A stretch of DNA of 64,000 nucleotides from Streptomyces sp. NBC_01497 (GCF_036250695.1 NZ_CP109427.1:930001-994000); one strand, 5' to 3'; numbered from the stretch's first letter, positions 35,680 through 44,741 are shown. The notes: generated by a model from the sequence alone, not told the origin. Numbers and translations: made by a program.

Positions 35680-35893
35680 GGCGTTTCTCCGTTCTCCGGC
35701 GTCGTGTGCGGTGTGCCGGGCGCTGTACCCGGCTCCGCCGCCCGTTCCCGGCGTTGTTGTCGATCATTCGCGCTGGGATGCGCGGCCCGTTCGTGATCGA
35801 GGTGGGCCGGAGCAGCAGGGCGGCAAGGAGCGCTCGCCGCTGATCCCCGGTGTGCCGCTTCCGGCCGTGGCCGGTACCGGCGCTTTCGAAGAG

Positions 35894-36172
35894 TCAGGGG
35901 CGAATGAGGACCTTGAGCGCTTCGCGGTCGTTCATGGCCTTGTAGCCGTCGGGTACGTCGTCGAGGCCGACGGTACGGTCGAAGACCCGTCCGGGCTGGA
36001 TCGCGCCCGAGAGGACGTCGGGCAGCAGTTCGGGGATGTAGGCCCGCGCGGGTGCGACGCCACCGGTGAGGTGGATGTTCTTCAGGAACAGGTTGAAGCC
36101 CAAGGTGAATTCTTCGTACTGCGGGGCTCCGACGCGGGAGACGGTGCCGCCGGGTCGGGTAATCGCCCCAAC
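35894..36172 (-). pseudogene. Zinc alcohol dehydrogenase C-terminal fragment
   Basis: Minus strand: 'AITRPGGTVSRVGAPQYEEF', 'TLGFNLFLKNIHLTGGVAPA', 'RAYIPELLPDVLSGAIQPGR' and 'LDDVPDGYKAMNDREALKVL' to a stop. This is the last ~90 residues of a medium-chain dehydrogenase. The protein is cut at 36172-36176, exactly where the integrase frame on the other strand begins. The 5' two thirds are not found elsewhere in the window. Confidence 0.7.
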
Positions 36173-36176
36173 CCTT

Positions 36177-37313
36177 ACCGTGCGCGCGTCCGCTGGTTCG
36201 ATCCCACGATGAAGCGGCGCCTGTCTCTGTCGGAGGGAAAGGCCGACGAGGACGAGGCACAAGAGTGGCTCCACGCCATCATCGAAGCAGCGCAGGCCGG
36301 ACTGTCCCCAGCGCTCGCCACCATGAAACTCGCCGAATACGGCGACGCGAACATGAACCTCGCGTTGCGTGGGCTGGAGTTGAAGACCCTCGACCCCTAT
36401 CTCGCGGGATGGCGGATGCGCGTGGTCCCCGCTCTGGGCCACCTTCCCGTACGAATGATCACCAACGGCGTCGTCGACCGCACCGTGCAGAACTGGATCG
36501 TCGACGAACAAGGCCGCTCCACGGTCAAGAACACCATCGCCGTACTGGTTCGCGTCATGGAGCAGGCGGTCCGCGACGGCATCATCACCGTCAACCCCGC
36601 CCGGGTGACCGGCTGGCAGAAGCTCTACAAACAGGCCGAGGACGAACTCCGCGACCCGCGGGCCCTCGCCCTGCCGACTGGGGCACACTCGTCCAGCTGG
36701 CCGATGCACTCGTCACCGCCTCCTCCAACAACTACCGGGGCTGGGGCTACGTCGTCCTCTTCGCCGCGAGCACCGCCGCCCGGATCGGAGAAGTCTCAGG
36801 CTGCCGCGTCGGAGACATCGACACTAGCCAGTGGATCTGGACCGTACGACGCCAGACCACATCCGCGCCCGGCGGACTCACCGACAAAGGCACCAAGGGC
36901 AAACGCGCCCGGAAGGCACCATCATCGAAGAGATCCGCCCCCTCGTGGCGCAGCGCATCCTCTCCGCCGGCCCCGCCCCCGACGCCCGTCTGTTCACCGG
37001 CCCACGCGCAGGACGCATCTCCACCGCCGTCTTGCGCGACGCCACCCACTGGGACGAGGTAGTAACCCACCTCGGCTACGAGCACCTTCGCCGCCACGAC
37101 CTGCGCCACACCGGACTCACCTGGCTCGCCGACGCTGGAGTCCCCCTCCACGTACTACGCAGGATCGCCGGCCACGGGTCCCTCACGACCACACAGCGCT
37201 ACCTACACCCCGACACTCACAAGATCACAGCCGCCGGTACAGCACTCTCCGCGCACCTCAGCGTGCTCCGCGCCCCACGAACCCTTCCCAGCACGACCGT
37301 CCTCACCCGCTGA
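36177..37313 (+). pseudogene. Tyrosine integrase of an actinobacterial integrative element, degraded
   Basis: Phage-type site-specific recombinase. It enters at 'YRARVRWFDPTMKRRLSLSE' without its first ~15 residues or start, keeps the SAM-like core-binding domain ('TLDPYLAGWRMRVVPALGHL'), then needs two frame changes (about 36665 and 36917). Catalytic residues are present: Arg in 'STAARIGEVSGC', 'HDLRHTGLTWLADAGV', 'GHGSLTTTQRYLHPDTH' with the Tyr nucleophile. It ends 100 bp before the 3' end of tRNA-Pro, and the DNA after the stop has tggtccccaac-gggtcccc repeats typical of the attP side. Not functional as read. Confidence 0.82.
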
Positions 37314-37360
37314 CACCGGTCAAGCAACACTGGTCCCCAACGGGTCCCCAAAAACGATCA

Positions 37361-37394
37361 AGGGCCGGTCTCGGATCTCTCCGAAACCGGCCCT
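37361..37394 (-). terminator. Terminator of the tRNA-Pro gene
   Basis: Arms agggccggtctcgg and ccgaaaccggccct (one mismatch) flank a 6-nt loop; read leftwards the hairpin is followed by tgatcgttttt, a T-run. This suits factor-independent termination of the leftward tRNA transcript. A smaller hairpin gactc-tttc-gagtc lies at 37401-37414. Confidence 0.7.
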
Positions 37395-37412
37395 GACCTC
37401 GACTCTTTCGAG

Positions 37413-37486
<74 letters not shown>

Positions 37487-37570
37487 GTGCGTGATCACGC
37501 GTGCCAAACAATACCGCACTCCGGAGGTACCCAGGTCACGGCCGGACGCCATCGCGGGGACAATCGGGGT

Positions 37571-38296
37571 ATGGCGAAGAACGAGCGGGACGGCGAGGCC
37601 CCGGACGACGGCACCCCGGACGTTCAGACCCCGGGTGGCACGGCCTCGGACGGTGGGCGGCCGGGCGCTGAACAGCCGGACGGTGAGCGGCCGGGCGCTG
37701 AACAGCCGGACGGTGAGCGGCCGGGCGCTGAACAGCCGGACGGTGAGCGGCCGGGCGCTGAACAGCCGGACGGTGAGCGGCCGGGCGCTGAACAGCCGGA
37801 CGGTGGGCGGCCGGAGGGGGAATCCTCCGTGGGCAGGGACCGGGATGCCGGGGGGCGGGCCCGCAGCGCGCGCCCCAGGGACGGCCTCGGCCGGCCGCTG
37901 CCCTACGGGGCGCGGGGCGTGGAGCGCCAGCCTGAGGGTGTCGTGCGGGCGCCTGAGGAGAGCATCACGCAGGCGCAGCGGCTGCTGGACGCGGGCATGC
38001 CGTTCCACGCCCACGAGGTGTTCGAGGACGCCTGGAAGTCCGGTCCTGCGGACGAACGCGCACTGTGGCGCGGACTCGCCCAGCTGGCAGTGGGGCTGAC
38101 GCACGCCGCGCGCGGCAACCCGAAGGGCGGTGGGCGGCTGCTGCTGCGTGGCGCGGGGGTCGTGGAGGCGTCGGCACCCGCACACGGCCTGGACCGTCCG
38201 GGGATCGTGGCGTGGGCGCGCGGACTCGCCGCCCGTGTGGGCGCGGGCGGCGAGGTGGTCGACCCGGCGGCCGAGGCACCCCGGCTGCGCGGCTGA
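37571..38296 (+). CDS. DUF309 protein with a repetitive N-terminal tail
   Basis: 241 residues. The C-terminal ~120 are a DUF309 domain: 'ITQAQRLLDAGMPFHAHEVF', 'EDAWKSGPADERALWRGLAQ', 'LAVGLTHAARGNPKGGGRLL', an all-helical fold with the HxxHEVxE motif seen in this family. The N-terminal part is an acidic, proline-rich tail with five copies of a ten-residue unit (DGERPGAEQP) coded by a 30-bp tandem repeat. ATG 37571 follows GGGGT. DUF309 function is unknown. It is divergent from tRNA-Pro. Confidence 0.85.
   Translation: MAKNERDGEAPDDGTPDVQTPGGTASDGGRPGAEQPDGERPGAEQPDGERPGAEQPDGERPGAEQPDGERPGAEQPDGGRPEGESSVGRDRDAGGRARSARPRDGLGRPLPYGARGVERQPEGVVRAPEESITQAQRLLDAGMPFHAHEVFEDAWKSGPADERALWRGLAQLAVGLTHAARGNPKGGGRLLLRGAGVVEASAPAHGLDRPGIVAWARGLAARVGAGGEVVDPAAEAPRLRG
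37652..37801 (+). repeat. 30-bp coding tandem repeat, five copies
   Basis: ggtgagcggccgggcgctga plus acagccggac is repeated head-to-tail five times (first copy has g for a at its fifth base), with a partial sixth copy from 37802. The copies are almost identical in DNA, which implies recent expansion by slippage or recombination. The unit keeps frame and encodes Gly-Glu-Arg-Pro-Gly-Ala-Glu-Gln-Pro-Asp. Confidence 0.92.
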
Positions 38297-38329
38297 CCCG
38301 GCCGGGCCGCTTCGGCTCGCGGCGCGGAA

Positions 38330-38965
38330 TCAGCTCTCGACCAGGATCACTTCCAGGGTCCGGGGGCCGTGCACGCCCTCGACGCGGTCGAGTTCGATGT
38401 CGCTGGTGGCGGACGGCCCGGAGATCCAGGTGAGGGGCCGGGTCGGGTCGAGGCGCGGCATCGCCTGCGGGACGCCGCCGACGACCTGGTCGGGGACGCG
38501 GACGACGCAGATGTGGTGGTCGGGCACCAGCGTGATGCGTCGCCTGCCCTGGTCGGGGCCCGCGTCCAGGACGATGGTGCCGGTCTCGGCGATCGCCAGG
38601 GCGCAGCCCGTGACGACGGAGTCGACGGCGTCCAGTTCGGCCGAGGTCGCCGCGGGCCGGTCGGGCACCCGGGTGACGTCGCTGTCCGCGAGCCACTTCT
38701 CCGGCAGCCCCGGCGGTACGGCCACCGAGGTGCTGCCGTGCTCGGTGAGCAGGCGGGCCACCAGGGCGGGCAGCGCCGCCATGTCACAACGGTGCACGAT
38801 CGCACGGTAGTCGTCGAGGTTCTCCGCGAGCAGGTCCACGATGCGCTCGTCGCTCGTGTGCGTCTCCCGGTAGGCACGCTCCGGCTCGGGCGCCTCGGGA
38901 GCCTGGGCCACGGCCGCGCGGACGCGGGCGAGGATCTGTGTCCGGGAGTGCGGGGCGGGGCTCAT
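38330..38965 (-). CDS. lutC: Lactate utilization protein C
   Basis: 211 residues, LUD domain. 'VAVPPGLPEKWLADSDVTRV', 'GCALAIAETGTIVLDAGPDQ', 'GRRRITLVPDHHICVV' are typical of LutC/YkgG. With LutA and LutB it forms an iron-sulfur complex that oxidises L-lactate to pyruvate at the membrane. Its ATG overlaps the lutB stop (ATGA). Last gene of the operon. Confidence 0.92.
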   Translation of the reverse strand: MSPAPHSRTQILARVRAAVAQAPEAPEPERAYRETHTSDERIVDLLAENLDDYRAIVHRCDMAALPALVARLLTEHGSTSVAVPPGLPEKWLADSDVTRVPDRPAATSAELDAVDSVVTGCALAIAETGTIVLDAGPDQGRRRITLVPDHHICVVRVPDQVVGGVPQAMPRLDPTRPLTWISGPSATSDIELDRVEGVHGPRTLEVILVES

Positions 38966-40422
38966 GATCCGCCGTCCTTCCTGGCGCCCGGGCGGGCGGC
39001 ACCGTTGGTGCGGTTCTTGCGCCACCAGTCGCGGAACGACTCGGGGGGCATCTCGGGCAGGTCGCGCGTGTTGGTCCAGGCGCCGGCGCCGGGGAGCTTC
39101 GAGGGGTGCAGCCTCCGGGTCGCGGTGGCGGCGCGTTCCCCCGCCGCCAGCACACCCGGGTGCTCGAACACCCAGCTGGCGGCCTTGATTGCGGTGCGCT
39201 CCAGGAAGTGCCCCTTGCCGCCCTGGTGGGCCACCCGGTCGCGCAGGTGGACCAGCACCTCGGGGATGTCGATCGCCACGGGGCACACCTCGTAACAGGC
39301 GCCGCACAGGGAGGAGGCGTACGGCAGGGAGGCGTCGATCTCGCTCTGCGTGCCGCGCAGTTGGGGGCTGAGGATCGCGCCGATCGGCCCCGGGTAGACG
39401 GAGCCGTAGGCGTGGCCGCCGGCGCGCTCGTACACCGGGCAGACGTTGAGGCAGGCGGAGCAGCGGATGCAGCGCAGTGCCTGCCGGCCGACGTCGTCGG
39501 CGAGGGTGTCGGTGCGGCCGTTGTCGAGCAGGACGAGGTGGAAGACCTTCGGCCCGTCACCGTCGGTGGTGCCGGTCCACATCGTCGTGTACGGGTTCAT
39601 CCGCTCGGCGGTGGAGGAGCGCGGCAGCGTCTGTAGGAAGACCTCCAGGTCCCGCCATGTCGGCACGACCTTCTCGATGCCGACGACGGAGATCAGCGTC
39701 TCGGGCAGGGTCAGGCACATCCTGCCGTTGCCCTCGGACTCGAAGACGGTGAGGGTGCCGGTCTCCGCGACCATGAAGTTGGCGCCGGAGATACCCACCT
39801 TGGCGCGCAGGAACTTCTCCCGCAGGTGCAGCCGGGCAGCTTCGGCCAGTTCCCGCGGCGAGTCGGTCAGGTTCTCGGGGGCGGCCTTGCCCCACTTGCC
39901 CATCTGGCCGGCGAAGATCTCCTTGATCTCGGCGCGGTTGCGGTGGATGGCGGGCACCAGGATGTGCGAGGGGCGGTCGTCGCCGAGCTGCACGATCAGC
40001 TCGGCGAGGTCCGTCTCGTACGCGGAGATGCCCTCGGCGGCGAGCGCTTCGTTGAGGCCGATCTCCTGCGTGGCCATCGACTTGACCTTGACGACCTCGG
40101 TCTCGCCGGTGGCCTTCACCAGGTCGGCGACGATGCGGTTCGCCTCGTCCGCGTCGGCGGCCCAGTGCACCACACCGCCCGCGGCCGTGACCGCCTCCTC
40201 CAGTTGGACGAGGTAGCGGTCCAGGTGGCGCAGCGTGTGGTCCTTGATCTGCTTGCCCGCCTCGCGCAGCTCCGCCCAGTCGTCGAGTTCGGCGACGGCC
40301 TTGGCGCGCTTGTCGCGGATGGTGTGGGTGGCGTAGCGGAGGTTGCCGCGCAGGGTCTCGTTGGCGAGCGCGTCCTTCGCCGCCGTGGGGAAGGCCGGCA
40401 TTCCGAGATACGTCCCGCTCAT
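38962..40422 (-). CDS. lutB: Lactate utilization iron-sulfur protein B
   Basis: 486 residues. N-terminal LUD domain ('FLRAKVGISGANFMVAETGT', 'LTVFESEGNGRMCLTLPETL'), then two 4Fe-4S motifs: 'CIRCSACLNVCPVY' near residue 317 and 'CGACYEVCPVAIDIP' near 372, and the C-terminal 'PPESFRDWWRKN'. It is the electron-carrying subunit of the LutABC complex. Its start overlaps the lutA stop and its stop overlaps the lutC start, both as ATGA. Confidence 0.95.
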   Translation of the reverse strand: MSGTYLGMPAFPTAAKDALANETLRGNLRYATHTIRDKRAKAVAELDDWAELREAGKQIKDHTLRHLDRYLVQLEEAVTAAGGVVHWAADADEANRIVADLVKATGETEVVKVKSMATQEIGLNEALAAEGISAYETDLAELIVQLGDDRPSHILVPAIHRNRAEIKEIFAGQMGKWGKAAPENLTDSPRELAEAARLHLREKFLRAKVGISGANFMVAETGTLTVFESEGNGRMCLTLPETLISVVGIEKVVPTWRDLEVFLQTLPRSSTAERMNPYTTMWTGTTDGDGPKVFHLVLLDNGRTDTLADDVGRQALRCIRCSACLNVCPVYERAGGHAYGSVYPGPIGAILSPQLRGTQSEIDASLPYASSLCGACYEVCPVAIDIPEVLVHLRDRVAHQGGKGHFLERTAIKAASWVFEHPGVLAAGERAATATRRLHPSKLPGAGAWTNTRDLPEMPPESFRDWWRKNRTNGAARPGARKDGGS

Positions 40423-41138
40423 GCCCAGGGCTCCTCTTCAGTCGACGCAAGGATCTCCGCGATGTGCAGGGGCCGCACCGGATCACCCTCGCGGCTCAGT
40501 ACACCGCCGATGTGCATCAGGCAGGAGTTGTCGGCGCCGCAGAGCACTTCGGCGCCGGTGGACACCGCGCTGCGCACCTTGTCCTGGCCCATGGCGGCCG
40601 ACACGTCGGCGTTCTTGACGGCGAAGGTGCCACCGAAGCCGCAGCACTCCTCGGCGCCCGGCAGCTCGCGCAGCTCGATGCCCTTGACGGCGCTCAGCAG
40701 TTTGTGCGGACGCTCGCCCAGGCCGAGGAGGCGCAGGCCGTGACAGGAGGGGTGGTAGGTGACGGAGTGCGGGAAGTACGCACCGACGTCGGTGACGCCC
40801 AGTACGTCCACCAGGAACTCCGTGAGCTCATACATCCGAGGTGCGAGCGCGGTGGCGGCGCTGTCCCCCATCGTCGGATAGTGGTTTCTGACCATCGCGG
40901 CACAGGAGCCGGACGGGGTCACCACATGGTCGTAGCCGTCGAAGACGCCTGCCATGCGACGGGCGAGGGGCACGGTCTCCTGGCGGTACCCCGTGTTGAA
41001 CTGGGGCTGTCCGCAGCAGGTCTGCCCCTGGGGGAAGTCGACTTCCACCCCGAGGCGTTCCAGGAGCCGCACGGTCGCGATGCCGGTGGCCGGGTACACG
41101 GCGTCATTGACGCAGGTGACGAAGAGAGCGACGCGCAT
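40419..41138 (-). CDS. lutA: Lactate utilization protein A (CCG-domain)
   Basis: 239 residues with two cysteine-rich CCG domains: 'GQTCCGQPQFNTGY' and 'AEECCGFGGTFAVKNADVSA', plus 'CVNDAVYP' at the N-terminus and 'YHPSCHGLRLLGLGERP'. These bind Fe-S clusters as in heterodisulfide reductase subunits and GlpC/LutA. First gene of lutABC. A perfect 17-bp palindrome lies 49 bp upstream of its ATG. Confidence 0.94.
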   Translation of the reverse strand: MRVALFVTCVNDAVYPATGIATVRLLERLGVEVDFPQGQTCCGQPQFNTGYRQETVPLARRMAGVFDGYDHVVTPSGSCAAMVRNHYPTMGDSAATALAPRMYELTEFLVDVLGVTDVGAYFPHSVTYHPSCHGLRLLGLGERPHKLLSAVKGIELRELPGAEECCGFGGTFAVKNADVSAAMGQDKVRSAVSTGAEVLCGADNSCLMHIGGVLSREGDPVRPLHIAEILASTEEEPWA

Positions 41139-41186
41139 GGGTGGAGCATATGTCGGCCCCTGACGTGGACAGAAGGCCCCGTCCGT

Positions 41187-41203
41187 TCTGATGGGTCATC
41201 AGA
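41187..41203. promoter_or_regulatory. lutABC operator candidate
   Basis: TCTGATG-GGT-CATCAGA has perfect 7-bp arms around a 3-bp centre. It lies 49-65 bp before the lutA start. lut operons are commonly controlled by GntR/FadR-type LutR proteins that bind short palindromes of this kind; no such regulator is in the window. Confidence 0.6.
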
Positions 41204-41439
41204 CATCCGATGGCTGAGCCCGGGCGAGGGACGCGCCGGAGTCCGGCGCGCGCCGGGCCCGGTCACGCCGGACGGTGATACCGCTCCATCACCCGTGCGG
41301 GCCCCGCCTGTTCGCCTGGGCCCGCACGCCTGTGACTGCTGCCACCCGAGAGATCCGGCATGACTTCCGGGGCAGTGGGCAGGCGCCGGGATGCGACGTC
41401 CGCCTGATGGACCCCACCGAGGAACAGGTAGGAACACCC

Positions 41440-41676
41440 GTGCTGATGGCCCACCCCACGACTCTGCGCCACCACGTCCTGAGCTACGAGACCGCGCGGG
41501 AGCTGCACGCCCGGCAGGGGAACAAGGAGACGGGACGGCGTCTTGAGGACGCCACCTACACGCTCTGCGTCTCGACCGGCACCCGAAGCGCCGACGACGC
41601 GCTCGCCGCGGCCGGCAGACAGCTGGCGGCGGCGGAGGCGACGACGGCACCGGGCACATTCGCTCCCGCCGTCTGA
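41440..41676 (+). CDS. DUF5133 protein
   Basis: 78 residues from GTG 41440 ('VLMAHPTTLRHHVLSYETAR', 'ELHARQGNKETGRRLEDATY', 'TLCVSTGTRSADDALAA'). Short helical proteins of this family are common in streptomycetes and have no known function. GTG 41440 is preferred over ATG 41446 because GTAGGAA is well spaced and family members begin M-L-M-A-H-P. A truncated relative is at 21029-21235. It opens the stress-signalling block. Confidence 0.82.
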   Translation: MLMAHPTTLRHHVLSYETARELHARQGNKETGRRLEDATYTLCVSTGTRSADDALAAAGRQLAAAEATTAPGTFAPAV

Positions 41677-41749
41677 CTCCCGGTACGACGGCCCTCGCCG
41701 CCACGAGAAGCACAGTCAGTACACGACGCGCGAACGAACGGATCGGCCC

Positions 41750-42217
41750 ATGGACGGCCATGGCGCACAACCGTCGACGGACACGCTCCGCGATGCTGCC
41801 GAGACGCTGGCGGACTCCGCGGAGGCCGTCACCGAGATCTCCGTCACCACGGCCACGGCGCTCGACCCGTGGCTGCTGCCGAACCGGCTGAGAGTCCTCC
41901 GGTTCGTCGGCGAGAGGCCCGGGGTCAACCTGACCGGCCTCGCCGCCGGAGCGGGAATGACACTGCCCAGGGCCAGCCGGATGTGCGCGGCCATGGAGTC
42001 CGCCGAACTCATCGAACGCAGACCGGTCCGCCAGGACCGCAGGGAGATCGGTCTCGTGCTCACCGGGCGCGGTACCGCGCTGCTCGCGGACTACCGGGCC
42101 CTGCGCGCCTCGCGCATCGCGGACGTCATGCGCCGTATGCCCGACGACCGCCGCGCGGACCTTCTCGCCGGGCTCCGGGCGTTCGTCGCGTCACTGGGCG
42201 ACGCGGGAGAGCGCTGA
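41750..42217 (+). CDS. MarR-family regulator
   Basis: 155 residues. Winged helix: 'LRVLRFVGERPGVNLTGLAA', 'GAGMTLPRASRMCAAMESAE', 'LIERRPVRQDRREIGLVLTG'. The last 27 bp overlap the convergent STAS gene (stop at 42191). It is a diverged paralogue of the MarR protein at 42760-43275. A typical partner of STAS/SpoIIE stress genes in streptomycetes. Confidence 0.87.
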   Translation: MDGHGAQPSTDTLRDAAETLADSAEAVTEISVTTATALDPWLLPNRLRVLRFVGERPGVNLTGLAAGAGMTLPRASRMCAAMESAELIERRPVRQDRREIGLVLTGRGTALLADYRALRASRIADVMRRMPDDRRADLLAGLRAFVASLGDAGER

Positions 42218-42592
42218 CCCGTCCGAGGGACCACCGTCCGCGGCGAGAGCCTCCGGCACGGACTCGTAGACCCCCAGCGCCTGCCCCAGACCGATCACCG
42301 TGAACAGGCGCCGGACGAACGCGGACGGGCGCGCGACGCGCAGCCGGTCCCCGAGCATGGCCCGGGCCTGGAGCAGCACATTCACCGTGGTCGAGTCCGC
42401 GAAGACGACTCCCGACAGGTCCAGTACGACCGCTCCGGTCCCGCCCGAGTCCTCGGCCGCCCGTTCGAGCGCGTCGGCCAGCGGCTCAGCCGTGTCGAGG
42501 TCGAGTTCCCCGTCGACGGCGAGCACGACCGCGCCGTCCTGCGCGCGCACGGTCAGTTCCATCGCCCTGTCGGCGCTGGGAGGAGGCAGCAC
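42191..42592 (-). CDS. STAS-domain anti-anti-sigma factor
   Basis: 133 residues from GTG 42592, chosen for AAAGGA 6 nt upstream. STAS fold: 'ELTVRAQDGAVVLAVDGELD', 'LDTAEPLADALERAAE', 'AVVLDLSGVVFADSTTVNVL' with the Ser phosphorylation site in 'FADSTTV', 'LRVARPSAFVRRLFTVIGL'. It would bind a HATPase anti-sigma kinase when unphosphorylated and be reset by a SpoIIE phosphatase; both kinds of partner are in this block. A perfect palindrome at 42650-42665 lies upstream. Confidence 0.88.
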   Translation of the reverse strand: MLPPPSADRAMELTVRAQDGAVVLAVDGELDLDTAEPLADALERAAEDSGGTGAVVLDLSGVVFADSTTVNVLLQARAMLGDRLRVARPSAFVRRLFTVIGLGQALGVYESVPEALAADGGPSDGSALSRVAQ

Positions 42593-42649
42593 ATTGTTCC
42601 TTTGCACGGTCGACGGCACGGCACCAGGGACCCCACGATAGAAGCGATA

Positions 42650-42665
42650 GTTGTCATTTGACAAC
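42650..42665. promoter_or_regulatory. Operator candidate upstream of the STAS gene
   Basis: GTTGTCA-TT-TGACAAC, perfect 7-bp arms, 58 bp before the STAS start. This is the size and shape of MarR sites; two MarR genes flank it. Confidence 0.6.
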
Positions 42666-42759
42666 ATTCTCCGGTGGGCAACAATCTGTTCACTGCTTCC
42701 ACGCGGCTCCATCGCACCGGAGGTACCGTGCCCGTACCAGGAAGTAGGGCTGAATGAAG

Positions 42760-43275
42760 CTATGCGCTGTCCGCCACACGGCCCTGCCCGGAATCGGCGG
42801 GTGCGCTGCCCAGCTCGTCGAACCGCTCCCCCGCCGCGGCACGGAAGGCACCGAGGCCCTGGGCCAGCGCGACGATGTCCGAGGACTCCATGCGATCGAG
42901 GACCATCGTGACCTCACGGGCCCGGAAGGCCCGGTACTCCTCCAGCACCTTGTGGCCCCGCCTGCTCAGCCGGAGCTCCACCTCGCGCCTGCTGGTCGGG
43001 CTCGGCGAGCGGATCACCAGCCCCATCGCTTCCATCCGGTCGCACAGCCTGCTCAGCGACGAGGGGCGCGATCCGAGGACCTCGCTCAGGGTGCGCAGAT
43101 TGGCGCCCTCGTATCCTTCGATGACAAGAAGGGCACGTAGTTGCGACGGCGACACGGGTCCGGACGGCACAGCATCCTGGCCCCGGCCCCACAGCACCTC
43201 GAGCAGCTCGGAAGCGGCGCGGGCGGCCATGGCGACCTGCTCGCGCTGGTGCGGCTGAGCCGTGAAGCGGGACAT
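42760..43275 (-). CDS. MarR-family regulator
   Basis: 171 residues. 'VSPSQLRALLVIEGYEGANL', 'RTLSEVLGSRPSSLSRLCDR', 'MEAMGLVIRSPSPTSRREVE', 'LRLSRRGHKVLEEYRAFRAR'. Divergent from the SpoIIE phosphatase at 43351, so likely to control it and the STAS gene downstream on the same strand. The 42593-42759 gap between it and STAS holds the palindrome. Confidence 0.88.
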   Translation of the reverse strand: MSRFTAQPHQREQVAMAARAASELLEVLWGRGQDAVPSGPVSPSQLRALLVIEGYEGANLRTLSEVLGSRPSSLSRLCDRMEAMGLVIRSPSPTSRREVELRLSRRGHKVLEEYRAFRAREVTMVLDRMESSDIVALAQGLGAFRAAAGERFDELGSAPADSGQGRVADSA

Positions 43276-43350
43276 CGATCCACTCTTTCATCCGGCACGG
43301 GTCTTTGTCAGCCCAGACGGATTCGCCCTGAGAAGAGAGCCTGAACGACA

Positions 43351-44505
43351 GTGACTGTACTAGCGGACATGGAAACAGCGGTCCGGGCGGCCGCCCCCCA
43401 CGCCGTCACCGACGTGGTGCGCGACGCGCTGGCCGCGGGTTACGGCGCCTCGTCCGTACGGCTCTACCTGGCCGATTACGGCCTCACGGTGCTTCGGCCC
43501 GTGGGCGAGAGCGCCGACGAGGGGCTGTCGATCGACAACAGTGTGGAGGGCCGCGCCTTCGGCAGCCAGGAGCCGCACGAGCAGCGCCCTCGCCGCGGCG
43601 AGGTCGACCACCACCTGCCCGTGACCGTGCGCGGCGACCGGCTCGGCATCCTGAGCGTACGGCTGCCCGAGGACCGCTCGGTGAAGGAGACGGTGACGGA
43701 GCTGGAGCGGGTCGCTGAGCTGCTCGGCCACGCGATCCTGGTCGCGGAGCGCGACACGGACCTCTACCGGCAGGCGCGCCGGGTCACCCGGCTGACCCTC
43801 GCCGCCGAGATGCAGTGGGAGCTGCTGCCGGCCCGGGCCTGCGAGGCGCCCGAGTACGCCATCGGCGCGCACCTGGAACCCGCCTACACGATCCACGGCG
43901 ACAACTACGACTGGTCCGCGGACGGGAACGGGCTGACCCTCGCCGTCACCAACGGCATGGGTGAGGGCATCCAGGCCGCCCTGCTGAGCAATCTCGCGGT
44001 GAAGGCGCTGCGCAACGCGCGGCGCGCGGGCATCGGCCTGGCGGACCAGGCGGCCCTCGCCGACCAGGCGCTGTACGAGCAGCACCGGGGCGCGCTGCAC
44101 GTCTCGACGCTGCTGCTCCACTTCGACTTCGCGACGGGCCTCGTGCAGGCCGTGGACGCGGGTTCGCCGCAGCTGTGGCGCCGGCGCGGCAGGACGATCG
44201 AGCGGATGGAGCTGGACGCCCAACTGCCGCTCGGCATGTTCGAGGAGTCGGACTACACCGCGCAGACCTTCCAGGTGGAACCCGGCGACCGGCTACTGTT
44301 CGCAAGCGACGGGGTGTACGAGGCGGTGTCGCCGCGTGGCGAGGCCTACGGGGACCGCGCGCTGGCCCGGGCCATCAGTTCGACGAGTCTGCTGCCCGCC
44401 GCGGGGGTCCCGCGCGCGGTGCTGCAGGAGCTGGCCCTGTACCGGGAGACGGAAGCGGCGGACGACGCCCTGGTGGTCTGCGTCGACTGGTTCGGACGCC
44501 CGTAG
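43351..44505 (+). CDS. SpoIIE-type (PP2C) serine phosphatase with N-terminal sensor
   Basis: 384 residues. N-terminal GAF-like region ('DALAAGYGASSVRLYLADYG', 'LPVTVRGDRLGILSVRLPED'), linker 'LTLAAEMQWELLPARACEAP', then PP2C: 'IHGDNYDWSADGNGLTLAVT' with metal Asp, 'NGMGEGIQAALLSNLAVKAL', 'FASDGVYEAVS', 'ADDALVVCVDW'. The linker-plus-domain layout is the same as in the phosphatase at 21973-23169. Expected to dephosphorylate STAS proteins such as the one at 42191. An inverted repeat cgcccg-tag-cgggcg covers its stop codon (44497-44511). Confidence 0.88.
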   Translation: MTVLADMETAVRAAAPHAVTDVVRDALAAGYGASSVRLYLADYGLTVLRPVGESADEGLSIDNSVEGRAFGSQEPHEQRPRRGEVDHHLPVTVRGDRLGILSVRLPEDRSVKETVTELERVAELLGHAILVAERDTDLYRQARRVTRLTLAAEMQWELLPARACEAPEYAIGAHLEPAYTIHGDNYDWSADGNGLTLAVTNGMGEGIQAALLSNLAVKALRNARRAGIGLADQAALADQALYEQHRGALHVSTLLLHFDFATGLVQAVDAGSPQLWRRRGRTIERMELDAQLPLGMFEESDYTAQTFQVEPGDRLLFASDGVYEAVSPRGEAYGDRALARAISSTSLLPAAGVPRAVLQELALYRETEAADDALVVCVDWFGRP

Positions 44506-44741
44506 CGGGCGCCGGGGGCCGCCGGGGACGGGGTGCGTACGGCGGCGGGCCCGTAGCGCGCCGAGGACGCTACGGCAGGCGCGACGGGCAACGACGCCGT
44601 AAGGACCGGCACCGGTGATGTTCCCTACGGCCCCGGCCGTAGGACGATGCGCTTGCACACGGACCCGGCCCCGGCGGTGCGTCGCCCGCCGGGCGGCGCG
44701 CAGGCGCGTCGCGGAGGATCCGGGCGACCGCGCTGACGGGC

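Noticed and set aside
37652..37801. Possible CRISPR array
   Set aside because: Repeats are directly contiguous with no spacers and lie within a coding frame.
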